Positions 18,854-29,811 of a stretch of DNA of 60,315 nucleotides are shown piece by piece. A model generated the notes under the pieces. The model ran no database searches. It saw nothing but the letters and a program-made list of their open reading frames with translations, and was not told the origin of the DNA. How positions within the stretch are numbered: the stretch's first letter is position 1; every line of letters starts with the position of its first letter. The translations under genes were made by a program, and so were the position numbers. This stretch comes from an uncultured Desulfuromonadales bacterium (GTDB lineage: Bacteria > Desulfobacterota > Desulfuromonadia > Desulfuromonadales > Geopsychrobacteraceae), in assembly GCA_945787295.1 (NCBI GenBank), contig CALZHQ010000008.1, forward strand, positions 1 through 60,315. Reading direction: 5' to 3'.

Positions 18854-20212
18854 ATGCAAACCTCCCTTGAACATCAAATCACGGCAGCTGAACTTAGGGC
18901 CGGGGATAAGCTGTTGGTCGCCGTTTCCGGCGGTGTCGACTCCGTGGTCCTGCTGAATCTGCTGCATACTTGTGCCGGCCCCTTAAAGCTACGATTGCAT
19001 GTTGCCCACCTCGATCATCAAATTCGTACTGATAGTTCTGCTGATGCTGACTTTGTCCGACATCTCTGTGATGAGTTGGGAGTCCCCTGCCTGATTGCAG
19101 TTTGTGATGTGCCGGCGTTAGCAGCAGTTGAAAGGCTGAGTCTGGAGATGGCCGGTCGTCAGGCGCGGCGCGAGTTTCTGCAGCGAGAGGCGAGTAGGGT
19201 AGGAGCGCGATTGATTGTGCTGGCCCATCATCGGGATGATCAGGTTGAGACCTTTATGCTACGCTTGTTGCGCGGCAGTGGCGTGACAGGCTTGTCGGCG
19301 ATGCAGCCACTGCATGGGCGTTGGTGGCGACCACTGCTTGAATGCAGCCGGGAACAGATTCTGGATTATGCGCAAGAGCAGCAGCTCGAATGGGTTGAGG
19401 ATCTGAGCAACTCTGATCCTGCTTATTTGCGCAACCGGCTGCGACACCAACTGTTGCCACAAATGCGCGAGATCAATCCGCGGTATGATGGGCGCTTGAG
19501 CGAACTTTGTCGGCAACTGCAAGCCGATGAGATTTACTGGCAACAGCAGGTTGCGGTTGTCCTGCCCAGATTGATTGTGGCTGAGACTGATGGTTTGCGG
19601 CTCGACAGGTCGCTGTTGCTGGAGTTACCCGAGGCATTGCGAGGGCGGGTTTTGCGTGAGGCGTTGCGGCGGATTCGTGGCGACCTGCAGCGCCTGGAGG
19701 CGGTGCACCTTCGTGCTGTTGATGATTTGCTGAGCAGTGAGCGCAGCCAGACTCAGCTCAATCTGCCTGCTTGCTGGGTAGCGCGGCGCTATGAAACGCT
19801 TTGGTTGCGAAGAGAATCTGCCGTAGGGCTGCCAAGCTACGATCTGGAAGTGCCGATTCCGGGTGATTTGCAGCTGCCTTGCGGGCGAACTCTTCGAGTT
19901 AAGCTGGAAGATGAACCGCAGGGGGAAGCGCTGACAGTGGCGGAGTTTGCTCTGGACGAAATCGCTACTCCGCTACGAGTCCGTAACTGGCAGCCCGGAG
20001 ATCGTTTTGCGCCGCAGGGGATGGAAGGGCACAAACTGCTCAAGCGGCTTTTCGGTGATGTGAAGGTTGAGTTAGAGGAGCGTCAGCGAACGCCATTGCT
20101 GGTTTCCGGAGAAACTATTTTGTGGGTTGCCGGTATGCGGCGTTCTTGTCATGCCCCAGCTGTTGCCAACACATCTAAAATCCTCCGTTTTGAGCTGGTC
20201 TGTTCGGCTTAA
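18854..20212 (+). CDS. tilS: tRNA(Ile)-lysidine synthase
   Basis: Converts the wobble C of the tRNA-Ile CAT anticodon to lysidine, switching it from Met to Ile identity. The PP-loop is VAVSGGVDSVVLL (about residues 22-34). AHHRDDQVETFMLRLLRGSG is the second signature. The C-terminal region carries the family's R-W-Q-PGDRF segment (VRNWQPGDRFAPQGM). It is 452 residues, normal length. tilS-ftsH-folP is a widespread order. Confidence 0.95.
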   Translation: MQTSLEHQITAAELRAGDKLLVAVSGGVDSVVLLNLLHTCAGPLKLRLHVAHLDHQIRTDSSADADFVRHLCDELGVPCLIAVCDVPALAAVERLSLEMAGRQARREFLQREASRVGARLIVLAHHRDDQVETFMLRLLRGSGVTGLSAMQPLHGRWWRPLLECSREQILDYAQEQQLEWVEDLSNSDPAYLRNRLRHQLLPQMREINPRYDGRLSELCRQLQADEIYWQQQVAVVLPRLIVAETDGLRLDRSLLLELPEALRGRVLREALRRIRGDLQRLEAVHLRAVDDLLSSERSQTQLNLPACWVARRYETLWLRRESAVGLPSYDLEVPIPGDLQLPCGRTLRVKLEDEPQGEALTVAEFALDEIATPLRVRNWQPGDRFAPQGMEGHKLLKRLFGDVKVELEERQRTPLLVSGETILWVAGMRRSCHAPAVANTSKILRFELVCSA

Positions 20213-20332
20213 AAAGCCGACAAAGCACTTGTTCGCTCGCCCTCTTTATGGTAATTTTTTCTGCTAGTTCTATCCTTATTCTTATTAAGATGAATCTGTC
20301 GATATTCAATCTCGTAACCCATAGGGGGTATT

Positions 20333-22249
20333 GTGAGCCAATTTCAGAAAAACCTAGCTCTGTGGCTGGTCATCTCGTTGTTGATGATTATGCTCTTCAA
20401 CATGATGACTCAGCGTGAGAGCGAACAGAAAAAGATCAACTATACAGAGTTTCTGACTGCTATCGATTCCGGTCAAGTCACCAATATCACTATCCAGGGG
20501 ACCCAGATCAACGGTGTTTATGAGGATGGTGCCAAGTTTCAAACTATTGCTCCTCCAGACATGGAACTGATCCCGGAATTGAAGGAGAAGGGGATCATCA
20601 TCGAAGCCAAGCCGGTTGATGACCAGGGGTTCTGGTTTACCCTGTTGATTTCCTGGGGGCCGATTCTGTTGCTGATCGCCGTGTGGATCTTTTTCATGCG
20701 GCAGATGCAGTCGGGTGGCGGCAAGGCGATGAGCTTCGGTAAGAGTAAAGCCAAGCTTTTGACCGATACCCAGGGACAAGTGACTTTCAAAGATGTTGCC
20801 GGGGTCGACGAGGCCAAGCAGGAGCTGGAAGAAGTTGTTGAGTTTCTGAAGGATCCGAAGAAATTCACCAAACTGGGTGGCAAGATTCCCAAAGGGGTCT
20901 TGCTGGTCGGCTCGCCGGGTACCGGTAAAACCTTGCTGGCCCGTTCTGTGGCCGGTGAAGCCGGGGTCCCCTTCTTTACCATCTCCGGTTCTGATTTTGT
21001 CGAGATGTTCGTCGGTGTCGGTGCCAGCCGGGTGCGTGACCTGTTTTTGCAGGGCAAGAAGAATGCTCCCTGTATCATTTTTATCGATGAGATCGATGCC
21101 GTCGGTCGGCATCGTGGTGCCGGTCTCGGTGGTGGCCACGATGAACGCGAGCAGACTCTCAACCAGTTGCTGGTCGAGATGGATGGTTTTGAGTCGAACG
21201 AAGGGGTCATCCTGGTCGCAGCGACCAACCGTCCCGATGTCCTCGACCCGGCGCTGCTGCGCCCCGGTCGTTTCGACCGTCAGGTGGTGGTACCGCGTCC
21301 CGACGTTAAGGGCCGGCTGAAGATCCTCCAGGTTCACTCCCGTAAAGTACCGATGGGGGAAACCGTCGATCTGTCTGTGATCGCTAAAGGGACACCGGGT
21401 TTCTCCGGTGCTGACCTGGCTAATCTGATTAATGAGGCGGCATTGCTGGCGGCCCGGTCCAACAAGACCCAGGTCGATAAAGATGATTTTGAGTCGGCTA
21501 AGGACAAGGTACTGATGGGTGCTGAACGACGTTCGATGGTGATCACCGAAGAAGAGAAGCGTGTCACTGCCTACCATGAGGCTGGTCATGCGCTAATCTC
21601 CCTGCTGACCCCTGGGTCCGATCCGGTGCATAAGGTTTCAATTATTCCGCGAGGTCGGGCGATGGGTGTCACAATGTATCTGCCGACTGAGGAAAAATAC
21701 AATGAAACTGCACATGGATTAAATATCCGGATCCGTTCCCTGCTCGGTGGTCGGGTTGCTGAGGAGATGACCTTTGAGTCGGTGACCAGCGGTGCGAGTA
21801 ACGACCTGGAACGGGTCACCGCGATCGCTCGCAAGATGGTTTGCGAGTGGGGAATGAGCGAAAAAATTGGTCCGCTTACTTTCGGTGAGAAAGAAGGTGG
21901 AGAGGTTTTCCTTGGCCGTGATATGGGCCATATGAAAAATTACAGCGAGGCTACCGCGGTCGATCTGGACAATGAAATCCGTCGCATAGTGCTCGAGAAC
22001 TTGGATATCACCCGCAAGGAGCTTAAGGAACATCAGCCGCAGTTGATCGACCTGTCGGAAGCACTGCTGGAAAAAGAAACCCTTGAAGGTGCGGAAGTTC
22101 GGGCGATTGTTTTCCCTGACGGTGAGCCCGATTACTTGAAGCCGAAGGTGCAAGAGGAGCCGTTCAAGTTCGAAGCGGAACAACCTGCTGTGGCTGCCGA
22201 GACACCGCCTGCGGATACGACTCCAGCCGAAGAGAACCCTCAGGAGTGA
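20333..22249 (+). CDS. ftsH: ATP-dependent zinc metalloprotease
   Basis: A membrane-anchored AAA+ protease that degrades membrane and regulatory proteins, including LpxC in E. coli. Two N-terminal membrane helices (about 8-25 and 103-122) flank a periplasmic domain. Walker A is GSPGTGKT (193-200), Walker [12 protein letters not shown], and the zinc site HEAGH (415-419). The 638 residues include an acidic Pro/Thr-rich tail. The start is GTG at 20333, with GGGGG just upstream. The stop overlaps the folP start (GTGA). Confidence 0.97.
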   Translation: MSQFQKNLALWLVISLLMIMLFNMMTQRESEQKKINYTEFLTAIDSGQVTNITIQGTQINGVYEDGAKFQTIAPPDMELIPELKEKGIIIEAKPVDDQGFWFTLLISWGPILLLIAVWIFFMRQMQSGGGKAMSFGKSKAKLLTDTQGQVTFKDVAGVDEAKQELEEVVEFLKDPKKFTKLGGKIPKGVLLVGSPGTGKTLLARSVAGEAGVPFFTISGSDFVEMFVGVGASRVRDLFLQGKKNAPCIIFIDEIDAVGRHRGAGLGGGHDEREQTLNQLLVEMDGFESNEGVILVAATNRPDVLDPALLRPGRFDRQVVVPRPDVKGRLKILQVHSRKVPMGETVDLSVIAKGTPGFSGADLANLINEAALLAARSNKTQVDKDDFESAKDKVLMGAERRSMVITEEEKRVTAYHEAGHALISLLTPGSDPVHKVSIIPRGRAMGVTMYLPTEEKYNETAHGLNIRIRSLLGGRVAEEMTFESVTSGASNDLERVTAIARKMVCEWGMSEKIGPLTFGEKEGGEVFLGRDMGHMKNYSEATAVDLDNEIRRIVLENLDITRKELKEHQPQLIDLSEALLEKETLEGAEVRAIVFPDGEPDYLKPKVQEEPFKFEAEQPAVAAETPPADTTPAEENPQE

Positions 22250-23106
22250 TTCAGCGACCTGCTCTGCAGCTCAGAGGCCGGGATTGTCTCCTCGATTTAA
22301 GTCGCCCCCGCATCATGGGGGTGCTTAACGTCACGCCCGATTCTTTTTCTGATGGCGGACGTTTTGAGGATCCGCGACGGGCCGTAGAGCAAGGCTTGCA
22401 GATGGAGCAGGAAGGGGCTGACCTGCTCGATATCGGTGGCGAGAGTACTCGGCCAGGGGCGTTGCCGATACCCGCGGAAGAAGAAATAGCGCGGGTTGTG
22501 CCGGTCATCGAAAAGTTACGCCGGAAAACGGATTTGCCGATTTCGATCGATACCAACAAGGCATCTGTGGCACGTGCGGCGATGGCGGCCGGCGCTAACT
22601 TCATCAACGATATAAGTGGACTGATGTTCGATCCGCAGATGGCCGGGGTTGCTGCAGAGACCTCGGCCGGACTGTTTCTGATGCATACCCGTGGGCGTCC
22701 TGACGTGATGCAGCAGGATACCAAGTATTTTGATTTGCGCGAAGAAGTATGTGCCGGTTTGCAGCAGAGTATCAACGCGGCTCTTGATGCCGGAATAGAG
22801 CTCGAACGACTGGCGGTTGACCCTGGCATCGGGTTTGGCAAGGATGCTCGTGGAAACCTGGAATTGCTACATCATCTCGACGATTTGCACTGTTTTAACT
22901 GCCCAATATTGCTGGGGACTTCTCGGAAAAGCTTTATTGGCCAGATAATTAAGCAGGATGATCCTGGTCAGCGTTTGGCGGGGACTTTGGCAACAGTGGC
23001 TATTGGTGTCGATCAGGGTGTGCAGCTGTTCCGGGTCCATGATGTGCGCCCGGCTTATGATGCCGCCATGGTCGCCTGGGCAATTCGTGAGAAAAAACTT
23101 CCCTGA
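22246..23106 (+). CDS. folP: Dihydropteroate synthase
   Basis: Joins p-aminobenzoate to the dihydropterin pyrophosphate in folate synthesis. It is a TIM barrel with [46 protein letters not shown] and DPGIGFGKD. The GTG start overlaps the ftsH stop, which implies coupling. FolC in this window acts later in the same pathway. Confidence 0.96.
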   Translation: MIQRPALQLRGRDCLLDLSRPRIMGVLNVTPDSFSDGGRFEDPRRAVEQGLQMEQEGADLLDIGGESTRPGALPIPAEEEIARVVPVIEKLRRKTDLPISIDTNKASVARAAMAAGANFINDISGLMFDPQMAGVAAETSAGLFLMHTRGRPDVMQQDTKYFDLREEVCAGLQQSINAALDAGIELERLAVDPGIGFGKDARGNLELLHHLDDLHCFNCPILLGTSRKSFIGQIIKQDDPGQRLAGTLATVAIGVDQGVQLFRVHDVRPAYDAAMVAWAIREKKLP

Positions 23107-23194
23107 AGGCGTTCTTTTGCCTGTTTTAACACAGGTTTTATTGTTAATCTTTTTACTGTTCTGATCACCCTCTGTCCGGCTGGTGGGCGCTGCG

Positions 23195-23995
23195 ATGTTT
23201 GATGTGTTTGCTAATATTCGTCTTCTTGATCTGCTCGATATTAGTATCGTTGCGTTTATCATCTATCGGATCATTCTCTTGATCAAAGGGACCCGTGCAG
23301 TCCAGATGCTGCTCGGATTAGCAGTCATTCTAGTTGTTTACCTTGCTTCAAGGGTCGGTGACCTACACACCCTTAACTGGTTCCTGAGCAATTTTCTCTC
23401 CTCGATCATCCTGGTTATCGTGGTTATTTTCCAGAACGATATCCGTCGGGCCTTGATGCATGTCGGTCGCAATCCCTTTTTTGGTGGCATGACCTACCAG
23501 GAGGAGTCGGAAGTGATCGATGAACTGGTCAAGGCCAGCGTTGCCTTAGGGAATAGGAAGATCGGGGCTTTGATCGCCATCGAGCGGGAGACCGGGATCA
23601 ACGATATCCTTGAATCGGGGGTGGTGGTCGATGCGCGGATCTCGAGCGAGTTGATCCGGGCGATTTTTATGCCGACCTCGCCGATTCATGACGGAGCCCT
23701 GGTGATTCAACAGGGGCAGCTGAAAATGGCCGGTTGCTTTCTGCCACTCAGCCAGAGCAGTGATATCAGCAAGGCGCTGGGAACCCGTCACCGGGCAGCG
23801 ATCGGCATGACTGAACTGGCCGATGCGATCGCGATTATCGTTTCCGAGGAGACCGGCAAGATTTCGGTCGCGGTTAACGGCGGTATTACTCGCAATCTGG
23901 ATGCCACCAGCCTGAAAAAAGTGCTGGGCCGGCTGCTGGAACCGCGCAAAACCAAGAACAATAAACAATCCAAGTCGGGCAAGAAGAAGGGGTAA
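23195..23995 (+). CDS. cdaA: Diadenylate cyclase, CdaA type
   Basis: Makes cyclic di-AMP from two ATP. Three N-terminal membrane helices (about 14-30, 36-52 and 68-82) precede the DAC domain with both signature motifs, DGA (166-168) and RHR (198-200). I use the ATG at 23195. An upstream in-frame GTG at 23183 adds four residues, and neither has a good ribosome site. With cdaR and glmM it forms the cdaA-cdaR-glmM trio best known from Firmicutes, here in a bacterium that also has LPS-assembly genes. Confidence 0.94.
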   Translation: MFDVFANIRLLDLLDISIVAFIIYRIILLIKGTRAVQMLLGLAVILVVYLASRVGDLHTLNWFLSNFLSSIILVIVVIFQNDIRRALMHVGRNPFFGGMTYQEESEVIDELVKASVALGNRKIGALIAIERETGINDILESGVVVDARISSELIRAIFMPTSPIHDGALVIQQGQLKMAGCFLPLSQSSDISKALGTRHRAAIGMTELADAIAIIVSEETGKISVAVNGGITRNLDATSLKKVLGRLLEPRKTKNNKQSKSGKKKG

Positions 23996-24001
23996 GCCGC
24001 G

Positions 24002-24721
24002 ATGTTCAAGCTGTTGACTGAAAACTGGACATTGAAGCTGATCTCGCTGGTCTTTGCCCTGATCCTGTGGATGTTCATCATGGGCGAGCGACGCCAGGAA
24101 GTCGGTTACCGGGTGCCGCTAGAACTGCAGAATATACCTGCCGAACTGATGATCGCCAACGAGGTGCCGAGCCTAGTGGATGTTCGGGTCAGCGGGCCGC
24201 GAACTCTACTGATGAAAATCAGCGAGGGCGACATCAGCATTGCCGTCGATCTGACCGACCTGCAGCCGGGCCTGACGACCTTTAAGCGGCTGGAGGAAAG
24301 ACTCAATCTGCCGAGCGGCTTGCGGGTGACCCGTCTCTCGCCATCCTTCATCGATTTGAAGTTGGAGCGGATCAAGCAGAAACGGGTACCGGTCAAGATC
24401 GCTTTGAATGGTGAACCGCTGCAGGGCTATCAGGTCGGCCGGGTCAGTGCCGTGCCTGCCCGGGTGCTGATCGAGGGCGCTGAGTCGGAGCTGAAAAATG
24501 TCCACGAGGTGACGACCGAACCGATCGATCTTAACGGCGTCAACGAAGGGTTTTCATTGATTGTGCCGCTGGTGCATCTTGGCACCTATACCGATTTCAA
24601 GGATGAAAAAACCACCGAGGTCCAGGTGGAAGTGCAGTCCTTGGAAGAACCAGCCACGAATGGCGGCGAAAAGTTGGACCTAAATACGACTGATACTGCT
24701 TTGGAAGGGGATAAATCCTGA
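24002..24721 (+). CDS. cdaR: YbbR-domain protein, CdaA regulator
   Basis: 239 residues: one N-terminal membrane helix ([17 protein letters not shown]), then tandem YbbR repeats on the outer face (residues about 35-225), and an acidic tail. In Firmicutes the equivalent protein binds CdaA and alters its activity. Here it starts six bases after cdaA and its TGA overlaps the glmM ATG. Role assigned from family and position. Confidence 0.88.
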   Translation: MFKLLTENWTLKLISLVFALILWMFIMGERRQEVGYRVPLELQNIPAELMIANEVPSLVDVRVSGPRTLLMKISEGDISIAVDLTDLQPGLTTFKRLEERLNLPSGLRVTRLSPSFIDLKLERIKQKRVPVKIALNGEPLQGYQVGRVSAVPARVLIEGAESELKNVHEVTTEPIDLNGVNEGFSLIVPLVHLGTYTDFKDEKTTEVQVEVQSLEEPATNGGEKLDLNTTDTALEGDKS

Positions 24722-26079
24722 TGGAAAAGAAGTTGTTCGGCACTGACGGGGTGCGCGGCGTTGCCAATATTGATCCGATGACCACTGAAATGGCGATGCA
24801 GCTAGGCCGGGCTGCCGCTTATGTGTTTAAGAAAGATAAGAATCGTCGCCACCGGGTGGTGATCGGTAAGGATACCCGACTGTCCGGTTATATGATTGAG
24901 AACGCCCTGGTGGCCGGCATCTGCTCGATGGGGGTGGATGTGCTGCTGGTCGGCCCGTTGCCGACCCCGGGAATTGCTTTTATAACCTCGTCAATGCGAG
25001 CTGACGCCGGGGTGGTGATCAGTGCTTCGCATAATGCTTATCAGGACAACGGCATCAAGTTCTTTTCCCACGATGGCTTCAAGTTGCCGGATGAACTGGA
25101 ACTGGAGATTGAGGATCTGATTTTGAATCATAAGCTCGATGACCTGAGACCGGTGGCCGATGATGTCGGTAAGGCCTATCGGATCGATGACGCCATCGGC
25201 CGCTATATTGTCTATTTGAAAAATACCTTCCCGCGTGTTCTTGACCTGCAGGGCCTGCGCATCGTTCTCGATTGCGCCCATGGTGCCGGCTATAAGGTTG
25301 CTCCGGCAGTGCTGGAGGAACTGGGTGCCGAGGTGATTACCCTTGGTGTTAAGCCGAACGGGGTCAATATCAACGATGGTTGTGGGTCATTGCACCCTGA
25401 GGTGATGGCGGAAAAGGTCAAAGAGTATCGTGCCGACCTCGGGATTGCCCTGGATGGCGATGCTGACCGGGTGATTTTCGTTGATGAAAAAGGGATTGAG
25501 GTCGACGGTGATCACATCATGGCAATATGTGGCATCGACATGCTCAAACAGGGCCAGTTAAATAAAAAGACCGTGGTTGCCACTGTGATGAGTAATATGG
25601 GGCTCGAAATCGCCATGCAACAGGCCGGCGGCAAGGTGGTGCGGACTGCGGTTGGAGATCGCTACGTTGTCGAAGAGATGCGTAAAAAAGGCTACAACCT
25701 GGGCGGCGAACAATCGGGACACATGATTTTCCTCGATCACATCACCACAGGTGACGGTATTCTTTCCGCGCTGCAGGTTCTGGGGATTATCCAACGCAGC
25801 GGTAAACCGCTTTCGGAATTGGCCAAGGTGATGACGTCATTACCGCAAGTGCTGGTCAACGTCCGGGTGCGTAAAAGGGCCGACTTGTCAAAAATCGCAC
25901 CGATCAAAGCGGTTATCGATGAAGTTGAGGCAGAACTGTCAGGCAAGGGCCGGGTGCTGGTCCGTTATTCCGGTACCGAGCCGCTGTTGCGGGTGATGAT
26001 CGAAGGTGAAAATCAGCAGCGGATTACCGAGCTGGCCGATATGGTTGCCGGTGCGGTTCGTAAACACCTCGGTGCCTAA
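24721..26079 (+). CDS. glmM: Phosphoglucosamine mutase
   Basis: Interconverts glucosamine 6-phosphate and 1-phosphate for peptidoglycan and LPS precursors. It has the GlmM start LFGTDGVRG, the phosphoserine loop ISASHN with Ser103, the metal loop DGDADR near residue 243, and the substrate loop GGEQSGH. At 452 residues it is full length. In other bacteria GlmM binds and inhibits CdaA, so its coupling to cdaA-cdaR may link cell-wall synthesis to c-di-AMP (inference). Confidence 0.97.
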   Translation: MEKKLFGTDGVRGVANIDPMTTEMAMQLGRAAAYVFKKDKNRRHRVVIGKDTRLSGYMIENALVAGICSMGVDVLLVGPLPTPGIAFITSSMRADAGVVISASHNAYQDNGIKFFSHDGFKLPDELELEIEDLILNHKLDDLRPVADDVGKAYRIDDAIGRYIVYLKNTFPRVLDLQGLRIVLDCAHGAGYKVAPAVLEELGAEVITLGVKPNGVNINDGCGSLHPEVMAEKVKEYRADLGIALDGDADRVIFVDEKGIEVDGDHIMAICGIDMLKQGQLNKKTVVATVMSNMGLEIAMQQAGGKVVRTAVGDRYVVEEMRKKGYNLGGEQSGHMIFLDHITTGDGILSALQVLGIIQRSGKPLSELAKVMTSLPQVLVNVRVRKRADLSKIAPIKAVIDEVEAELSGKGRVLVRYSGTEPLLRVMIEGENQQRITELADMVAGAVRKHLGA

Positions 26080-26131
26080 GTAGAAACAGCGCTATACTTT
26101 AGTTATTAGAAATATGTTGAGGAGTCGCAAA

Positions 26132-26848
26132 TTGGCAAAACTCGGAGTCAACGTTGATCATATCGCCACCATTCGTCAGGCTCGCGGTGTGACCGAGCCC
26201 GATCCGGTTGCTGCGGCCATGCTGGCCGAGTTGGCCGGTGCCGAAGGCATTACTGTCCATCTGCGCGAGGATCGGCGGCATATCCAGGATCGCGATGTCG
26301 AGCTGTTGCGAAAGACGGTACAGACCCGGCTCAATCTGGAGATGGCACTGACCGAGGAAATGACCGCCTTTGCGCTCAAGGTTTTGCCCGATGCCGTGAC
26401 CCTGGTGCCGGAAGGGCGTCATGAGTTAACCACCGAAGGTGGCCTGGATGTTAATCTGCTGCGGACGACTCTGAAGCAGAAGATTGTATTACTCAAGCAG
26501 GCCGGGATCGTTGTCAGCCTGTTTGTCGAGCCGGACATTGAGCAGATTAAAGCCTGCCATAAAGTCGGTGCGGATTATATCGAGATTCATACCGGCACCT
26601 ATTGTGAAATGCGCAGTGAAGCTGATCGGAGTGAACAGTTGCAGCGTATCGAGCTTGCGATCAGTGCTGCCCGCAAGCTGGGGTTGGGGGTCAATGCCGG
26701 GCATGGCCTAAACTATCAGAATGTCACTCCGGTCGCGGCGTTGCCGGGGATCGAAGAGTTCAATATCGGTCACAGTATTGTTTCTCGTGCCGTTCTGGTC
26801 GGAATGGAGCGGGCAGTCCGGGAAATGTTGGCCCTGCTGAAAGGCTAA
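26132..26848 (+). CDS. pdxJ: Pyridoxine 5'-phosphate synthase
   Basis: Condenses 3-amino-2-oxopropyl phosphate with deoxyxylulose 5-phosphate to make pyridoxine 5'-phosphate. Family segments are [30 protein letters not shown] and [10 protein letters not shown]. An in-frame ATG at 26114 exists, but GAGGAG at 26119-26124 lies inside that extension and is correctly spaced for TTG at 26132. That start gives [10 protein letters not shown], like known PdxJ proteins. About 238 residues. Confidence 0.95.
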   Translation: MAKLGVNVDHIATIRQARGVTEPDPVAAAMLAELAGAEGITVHLREDRRHIQDRDVELLRKTVQTRLNLEMALTEEMTAFALKVLPDAVTLVPEGRHELTTEGGLDVNLLRTTLKQKIVLLKQAGIVVSLFVEPDIEQIKACHKVGADYIEIHTGTYCEMRSEADRSEQLQRIELAISAARKLGLGVNAGHGLNYQNVTPVAALPGIEEFNIGHSIVSRAVLVGMERAVREMLALLKG

Positions 26849-26851
26849 CCT

Positions 26852-27229
26852 GTGGCAATTATCGGCATCGGGACAGATCTGGCCCGCATAGAACGGTTCC
26901 GCAAGTTTCTTGAGCCGGGCAACAAAGTACTGACCCGCATACTCAGTGTAGATGAACGGCAGTACGCTTTGCAGATGAAGGATCCTGCGCCACATGTTGC
27001 AGCTCGTTTCGCCGCCAAGGAGGCATTCGTCAAAGCGCTCGGCACCGGGTTGCGTGACGGGCTCTCCTGGCAGCAGGTTGTTGTGGTCCGGGATCAGCTC
27101 GGTTGCCCTTCGCTGCAGTTGACCGGTCGTGCCGCTGAAATGCTGACAGAGCGGGGCGCTCATTCTGCTCATCTGAGCTATTCCCATGATGGCGATTACG
27201 CTATCGCCACGGTGGTTCTGGAGACCTGA
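26852..27229 (+). CDS. acpS: Holo-[acyl-carrier-protein] synthase
   Basis: Transfers phosphopantetheine from CoA to the acyl carrier protein. The 125 residues contain the metal-binding Asp in GIGTDLARIERF and the RFAAKEAFVKALGTG signature. The start is GTG three bases after the pdxJ stop, and its TGA shares a base with the nnr ATG. pdxJ-acpS pairing is widespread in proteobacteria. Confidence 0.95.
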   Translation: MAIIGIGTDLARIERFRKFLEPGNKVLTRILSVDERQYALQMKDPAPHVAARFAAKEAFVKALGTGLRDGLSWQQVVVVRDQLGCPSLQLTGRAAEMLTERGAHSAHLSYSHDGDYAIATVVLET

Positions 27230-28791
27230 TGCGACTGATTCGTGCCGAAGAAATGCAGGCGATCGATCGACAGGCGATCAGGGAGATCGGCATCCCGGGA
27301 GTGGTGCTGATGGAAAACGCCGGGCGCGCCGCGACCGAAACTTTCTGTCGTGAGTTGTCGGAACTCTATCCCGGGCCGGTGCTGGTGCTGGCGGGTAAGG
27401 GGAACAACGGTGGTGATGGCTATGTCATGGCCCGATTGCTTGCCGAGCGGGGCTGGCAAGTAAAAACTCTGGTGCTTGGCAGTGCCGATGATATTGTCGG
27501 TGATGCTGCGGTGATGCTCGAGATTCTGCAAAAGCTTGAGATGCCGATCTCTTTTATCAATGGCGAACCTGAGCTGCGCAGTGGCGTTACCGCAACTGAA
27601 CCGTTGATCATCATCGATGCCTTGCTCGGGACGGGGCTGAAGTCGACCGTACGTGGTCTTTATGTCGAGGCGATCGAAATCATCAACAACTCTGGTGTGA
27701 CGGTTTTTGCGGTCGATATTCCTTCCGGTGTGGATGGGTCAACCGGCCGGATCTGTGGCGTGGCCGTGCGGGCTGATCTGACCGTGACCTTTGATCACGC
27801 CAAGATCGGCCATGGTAGCGATCCCGGGGCGGGCTGTGCCGGGTTACTGGACGTGGTCGATATCGGTGTTCCGCTGAGCGGCCGGCCGCAACTCGATTCA
27901 GACGTGCTGCTGGTTGATGCTGCGGAAGCTGCAGCGCTGCTACCTGATCGACCCGTTACTGGCCACAAGGGCCGTTTCGGTCATTTACTGCTGCTGGCAG
28001 GCTCAACCGGAAAGACAGGGGCCGCGGCCCTGGCTGGCAACGCTGCAGTCCGTGGTGGTTCTGGACTGGTTACGGTTGCCGCACCATCTGCGGTGCACGA
28101 TATTTTAGAGGTCAAGTTGACCGAGGCGATGACCTGTCCGCTTGCCGCAGACAATGGCCTGATCAGTCCACGAGCTCAAAACCAGATTGCTGAATTGCTG
28201 GAAGGACGACAGGCGCTGGCGATCGGACCTGGGTTGGGGCAGAGCGAAGGTTTAGCCGCTTTGCTGGCCTGGTTGCTGGTCTCTGCGGAGCTGCCGACAG
28301 TGATTGATGCCGATGGGCTCAACCTGTTGGTCGGCCAGTTGGGACAGCTCAAACAGCGCTCCGGTGCGCCGGTGGTCTTGACGCCGCACCCGGGTGAAAT
28401 GGCCCGGCTCAGTGGTTTGTCGATCGACGTTATAGAAGCGGACCGCTATCGGGTCGCTACGGAATTTGCAGCAGAGCACAATGTGGTGCTGCTGCTCAAG
28501 GGCGTGCGAACTATCATTGCTGCGCCGGACGGTCGGGTGCGGATCAATGGAAGCGGTAATGACGGCCTGGCCAGCGGTGGCAGTGGTGATGTGTTGACCG
28601 GTTTGATCGGCGCGCTGCTGGCGCAAGGTGTGGAACCTTTTTCCGCTGCTGCTCTAGCAGCCTGGCTGCATGGCCGGGCTGCTGAGTTGGTGGCCGAAGG
28701 GCAGGGGACCGCCGGTATGGCTGCCTCCGACCTGCTTAATCAACTTCCGGTCGCCCGCCGGGAACTGAACGAAGGAGTTTGCTTATGCTGA
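27229..28791 (+). CDS. nnr: Bifunctional NAD(P)H-hydrate epimerase / dehydratase
   Basis: Repairs hydrated NADH and NADPH. The N-terminal half (about 1-215) is the YjeF_N epimerase, with MENAGRAA and AGKGNNGGDGYVMARLL. The C-terminal half (about 230-510) is the ADP-dependent dehydratase, with GHKGRFGHLLLLAGSTGKTGAA and GSGDVLTGLIGALLAQG. 520 residues is usual for the fusion. Its last codons overlap the CBS-pair gene. Confidence 0.95.
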   Translation: MRLIRAEEMQAIDRQAIREIGIPGVVLMENAGRAATETFCRELSELYPGPVLVLAGKGNNGGDGYVMARLLAERGWQVKTLVLGSADDIVGDAAVMLEILQKLEMPISFINGEPELRSGVTATEPLIIIDALLGTGLKSTVRGLYVEAIEIINNSGVTVFAVDIPSGVDGSTGRICGVAVRADLTVTFDHAKIGHGSDPGAGCAGLLDVVDIGVPLSGRPQLDSDVLLVDAAEAAALLPDRPVTGHKGRFGHLLLLAGSTGKTGAAALAGNAAVRGGSGLVTVAAPSAVHDILEVKLTEAMTCPLAADNGLISPRAQNQIAELLEGRQALAIGPGLGQSEGLAALLAWLLVSAELPTVIDADGLNLLVGQLGQLKQRSGAPVVLTPHPGEMARLSGLSIDVIEADRYRVATEFAAEHNVVLLLKGVRTIIAAPDGRVRINGSGNDGLASGGSGDVLTGLIGALLAQGVEPFSAAALAAWLHGRAAELVAEGQGTAGMAASDLLNQLPVARRELNEGVCLC

Positions 28792-29234
28792 CTGCACGGG
28801 AAATCATGACACGAGAGGTGGTGACAGTGACAACTGAAACCAGTCTCAAGGAGCTGGCGAGCAAATTCGTTGAGACCCGGTACAGTAATATGCCGGTGCT
28901 CGACCATAAGGGTAAGTTGGTCGGTGTTATCAGTGAAACCGATCTTATTGAACAGCAGAAGCCGCTGCATATCCCAACGGTGATGGCTCTGTTCGATGGG
29001 GTCTTCTATCTCGACAGTGAAAAGAGTTTCAAAGAGCAGGTCGACCGGGTCACGGCGACCACGGTCGGAGAGCTGTGCAACAAAAAGCCGATCACCTGTG
29101 GGCCTGATGCAACGGTCCGCGAGATTGCATCGTTGATGAGTAAGCATAAGGTGCACCTGTTGCCGGTGGTTGAAGCGGGCAATATGATCGGCGTGGTTTC
29201 GCGGCTTGACATGATCCGGTCAATGGAGGGATAG
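28785..29234 (+). CDS. CBS-pair domain protein
   Basis: About 149 residues made only of two CBS motifs: residues about 5-60 (ARDIM-like REIMTREVVTV, MPVLDHKGKLVGVISETDL) and about 90-148 (ITCGPDATVREIASLM, HLLPVVEAGNMIGVVSRLDMI). CBS pairs bind adenine nucleotides and act as energy or ligand sensors. The partner is not evident. The ATG at 28785 is chosen for the AAGGAG upstream, and it overlaps the nnr end by seven bases. Confidence 0.9.
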   Translation: MLTAREIMTREVVTVTTETSLKELASKFVETRYSNMPVLDHKGKLVGVISETDLIEQQKPLHIPTVMALFDGVFYLDSEKSFKEQVDRVTATTVGELCNKKPITCGPDATVREIASLMSKHKVHLLPVVEAGNMIGVVSRLDMIRSMEG

Positions 29235-29235
29235 C

Positions 29236-29712
29236 TTGCCTGGCTGGTCTTTTTCTAGCGCTGGAGAGGTGCAGACCCTGGAATTGGGAATTCAACTGGG
29301 CCGGTTGCTGAAGCAGCCGGCCCTGATTCTGCTGCAGGGTGATCTGGGTGCCGGTAAGTCGGTGCTGGCACGGGGGATAGCCCGTGGCCTGGGTGTCGAT
29401 CCGCAGGTGCCGATCACCAGTCCGACCTTTACCCTGATGAATCATTATCCGGCTTTGCTGGATCTCTATCATTTTGATCTTTACCGTCTGTCCGATCCGG
29501 ACGAGTTGCTGGAGGTCGGTTTTGACGATTATGCGTTCGGTACCGGGGTGACGTTGGTCGAGTGGCCTGAGCGACTTGCGGATGATAAGATTCCAGGCCT
29601 GTGGGTCGAGATTGAACATCTGCAGGAGGATACTCGAATGCTGCATTTTTGTGCAGAGGGAGAGGCTGCAGAAGATCTGTTGCAGCGCTTGCAGGAGGCG
29701 GTTCACCCTTAA
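29236..29712 (+). CDS. tsaE: tRNA threonylcarbamoyladenosine biosynthesis ATPase
   Basis: The P-loop ATPase of the TsaBDE complex that makes t6A at position 37 of ANN-decoding tRNAs. The Walker A is GDLGAGKSVLARGIAR, followed by SPTFTLMNHY and LYHFDLYRL. 158 residues. The start is TTG at 29236, with GGAGGG five bases upstream, overlapping the end of the CBS gene. A terminator ends this long transcript before lysC. Confidence 0.94.
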   Translation: MPGWSFSSAGEVQTLELGIQLGRLLKQPALILLQGDLGAGKSVLARGIARGLGVDPQVPITSPTFTLMNHYPALLDLYHFDLYRLSDPDELLEVGFDDYAFGTGVTLVEWPERLADDKIPGLWVEIEHLQEDTRMLHFCAEGEAAEDLLQRLQEAVHP

Positions 29713-29811
29713 CCGGTAACTGCTTTATAAAAGGGTGGAGAAAGCTTTTGACCGGTCGGAGAATTCCTGCTATTAAAGGGACTTTCCGGAAGCTTTGGGG
29801 ATTTCAGCTGG

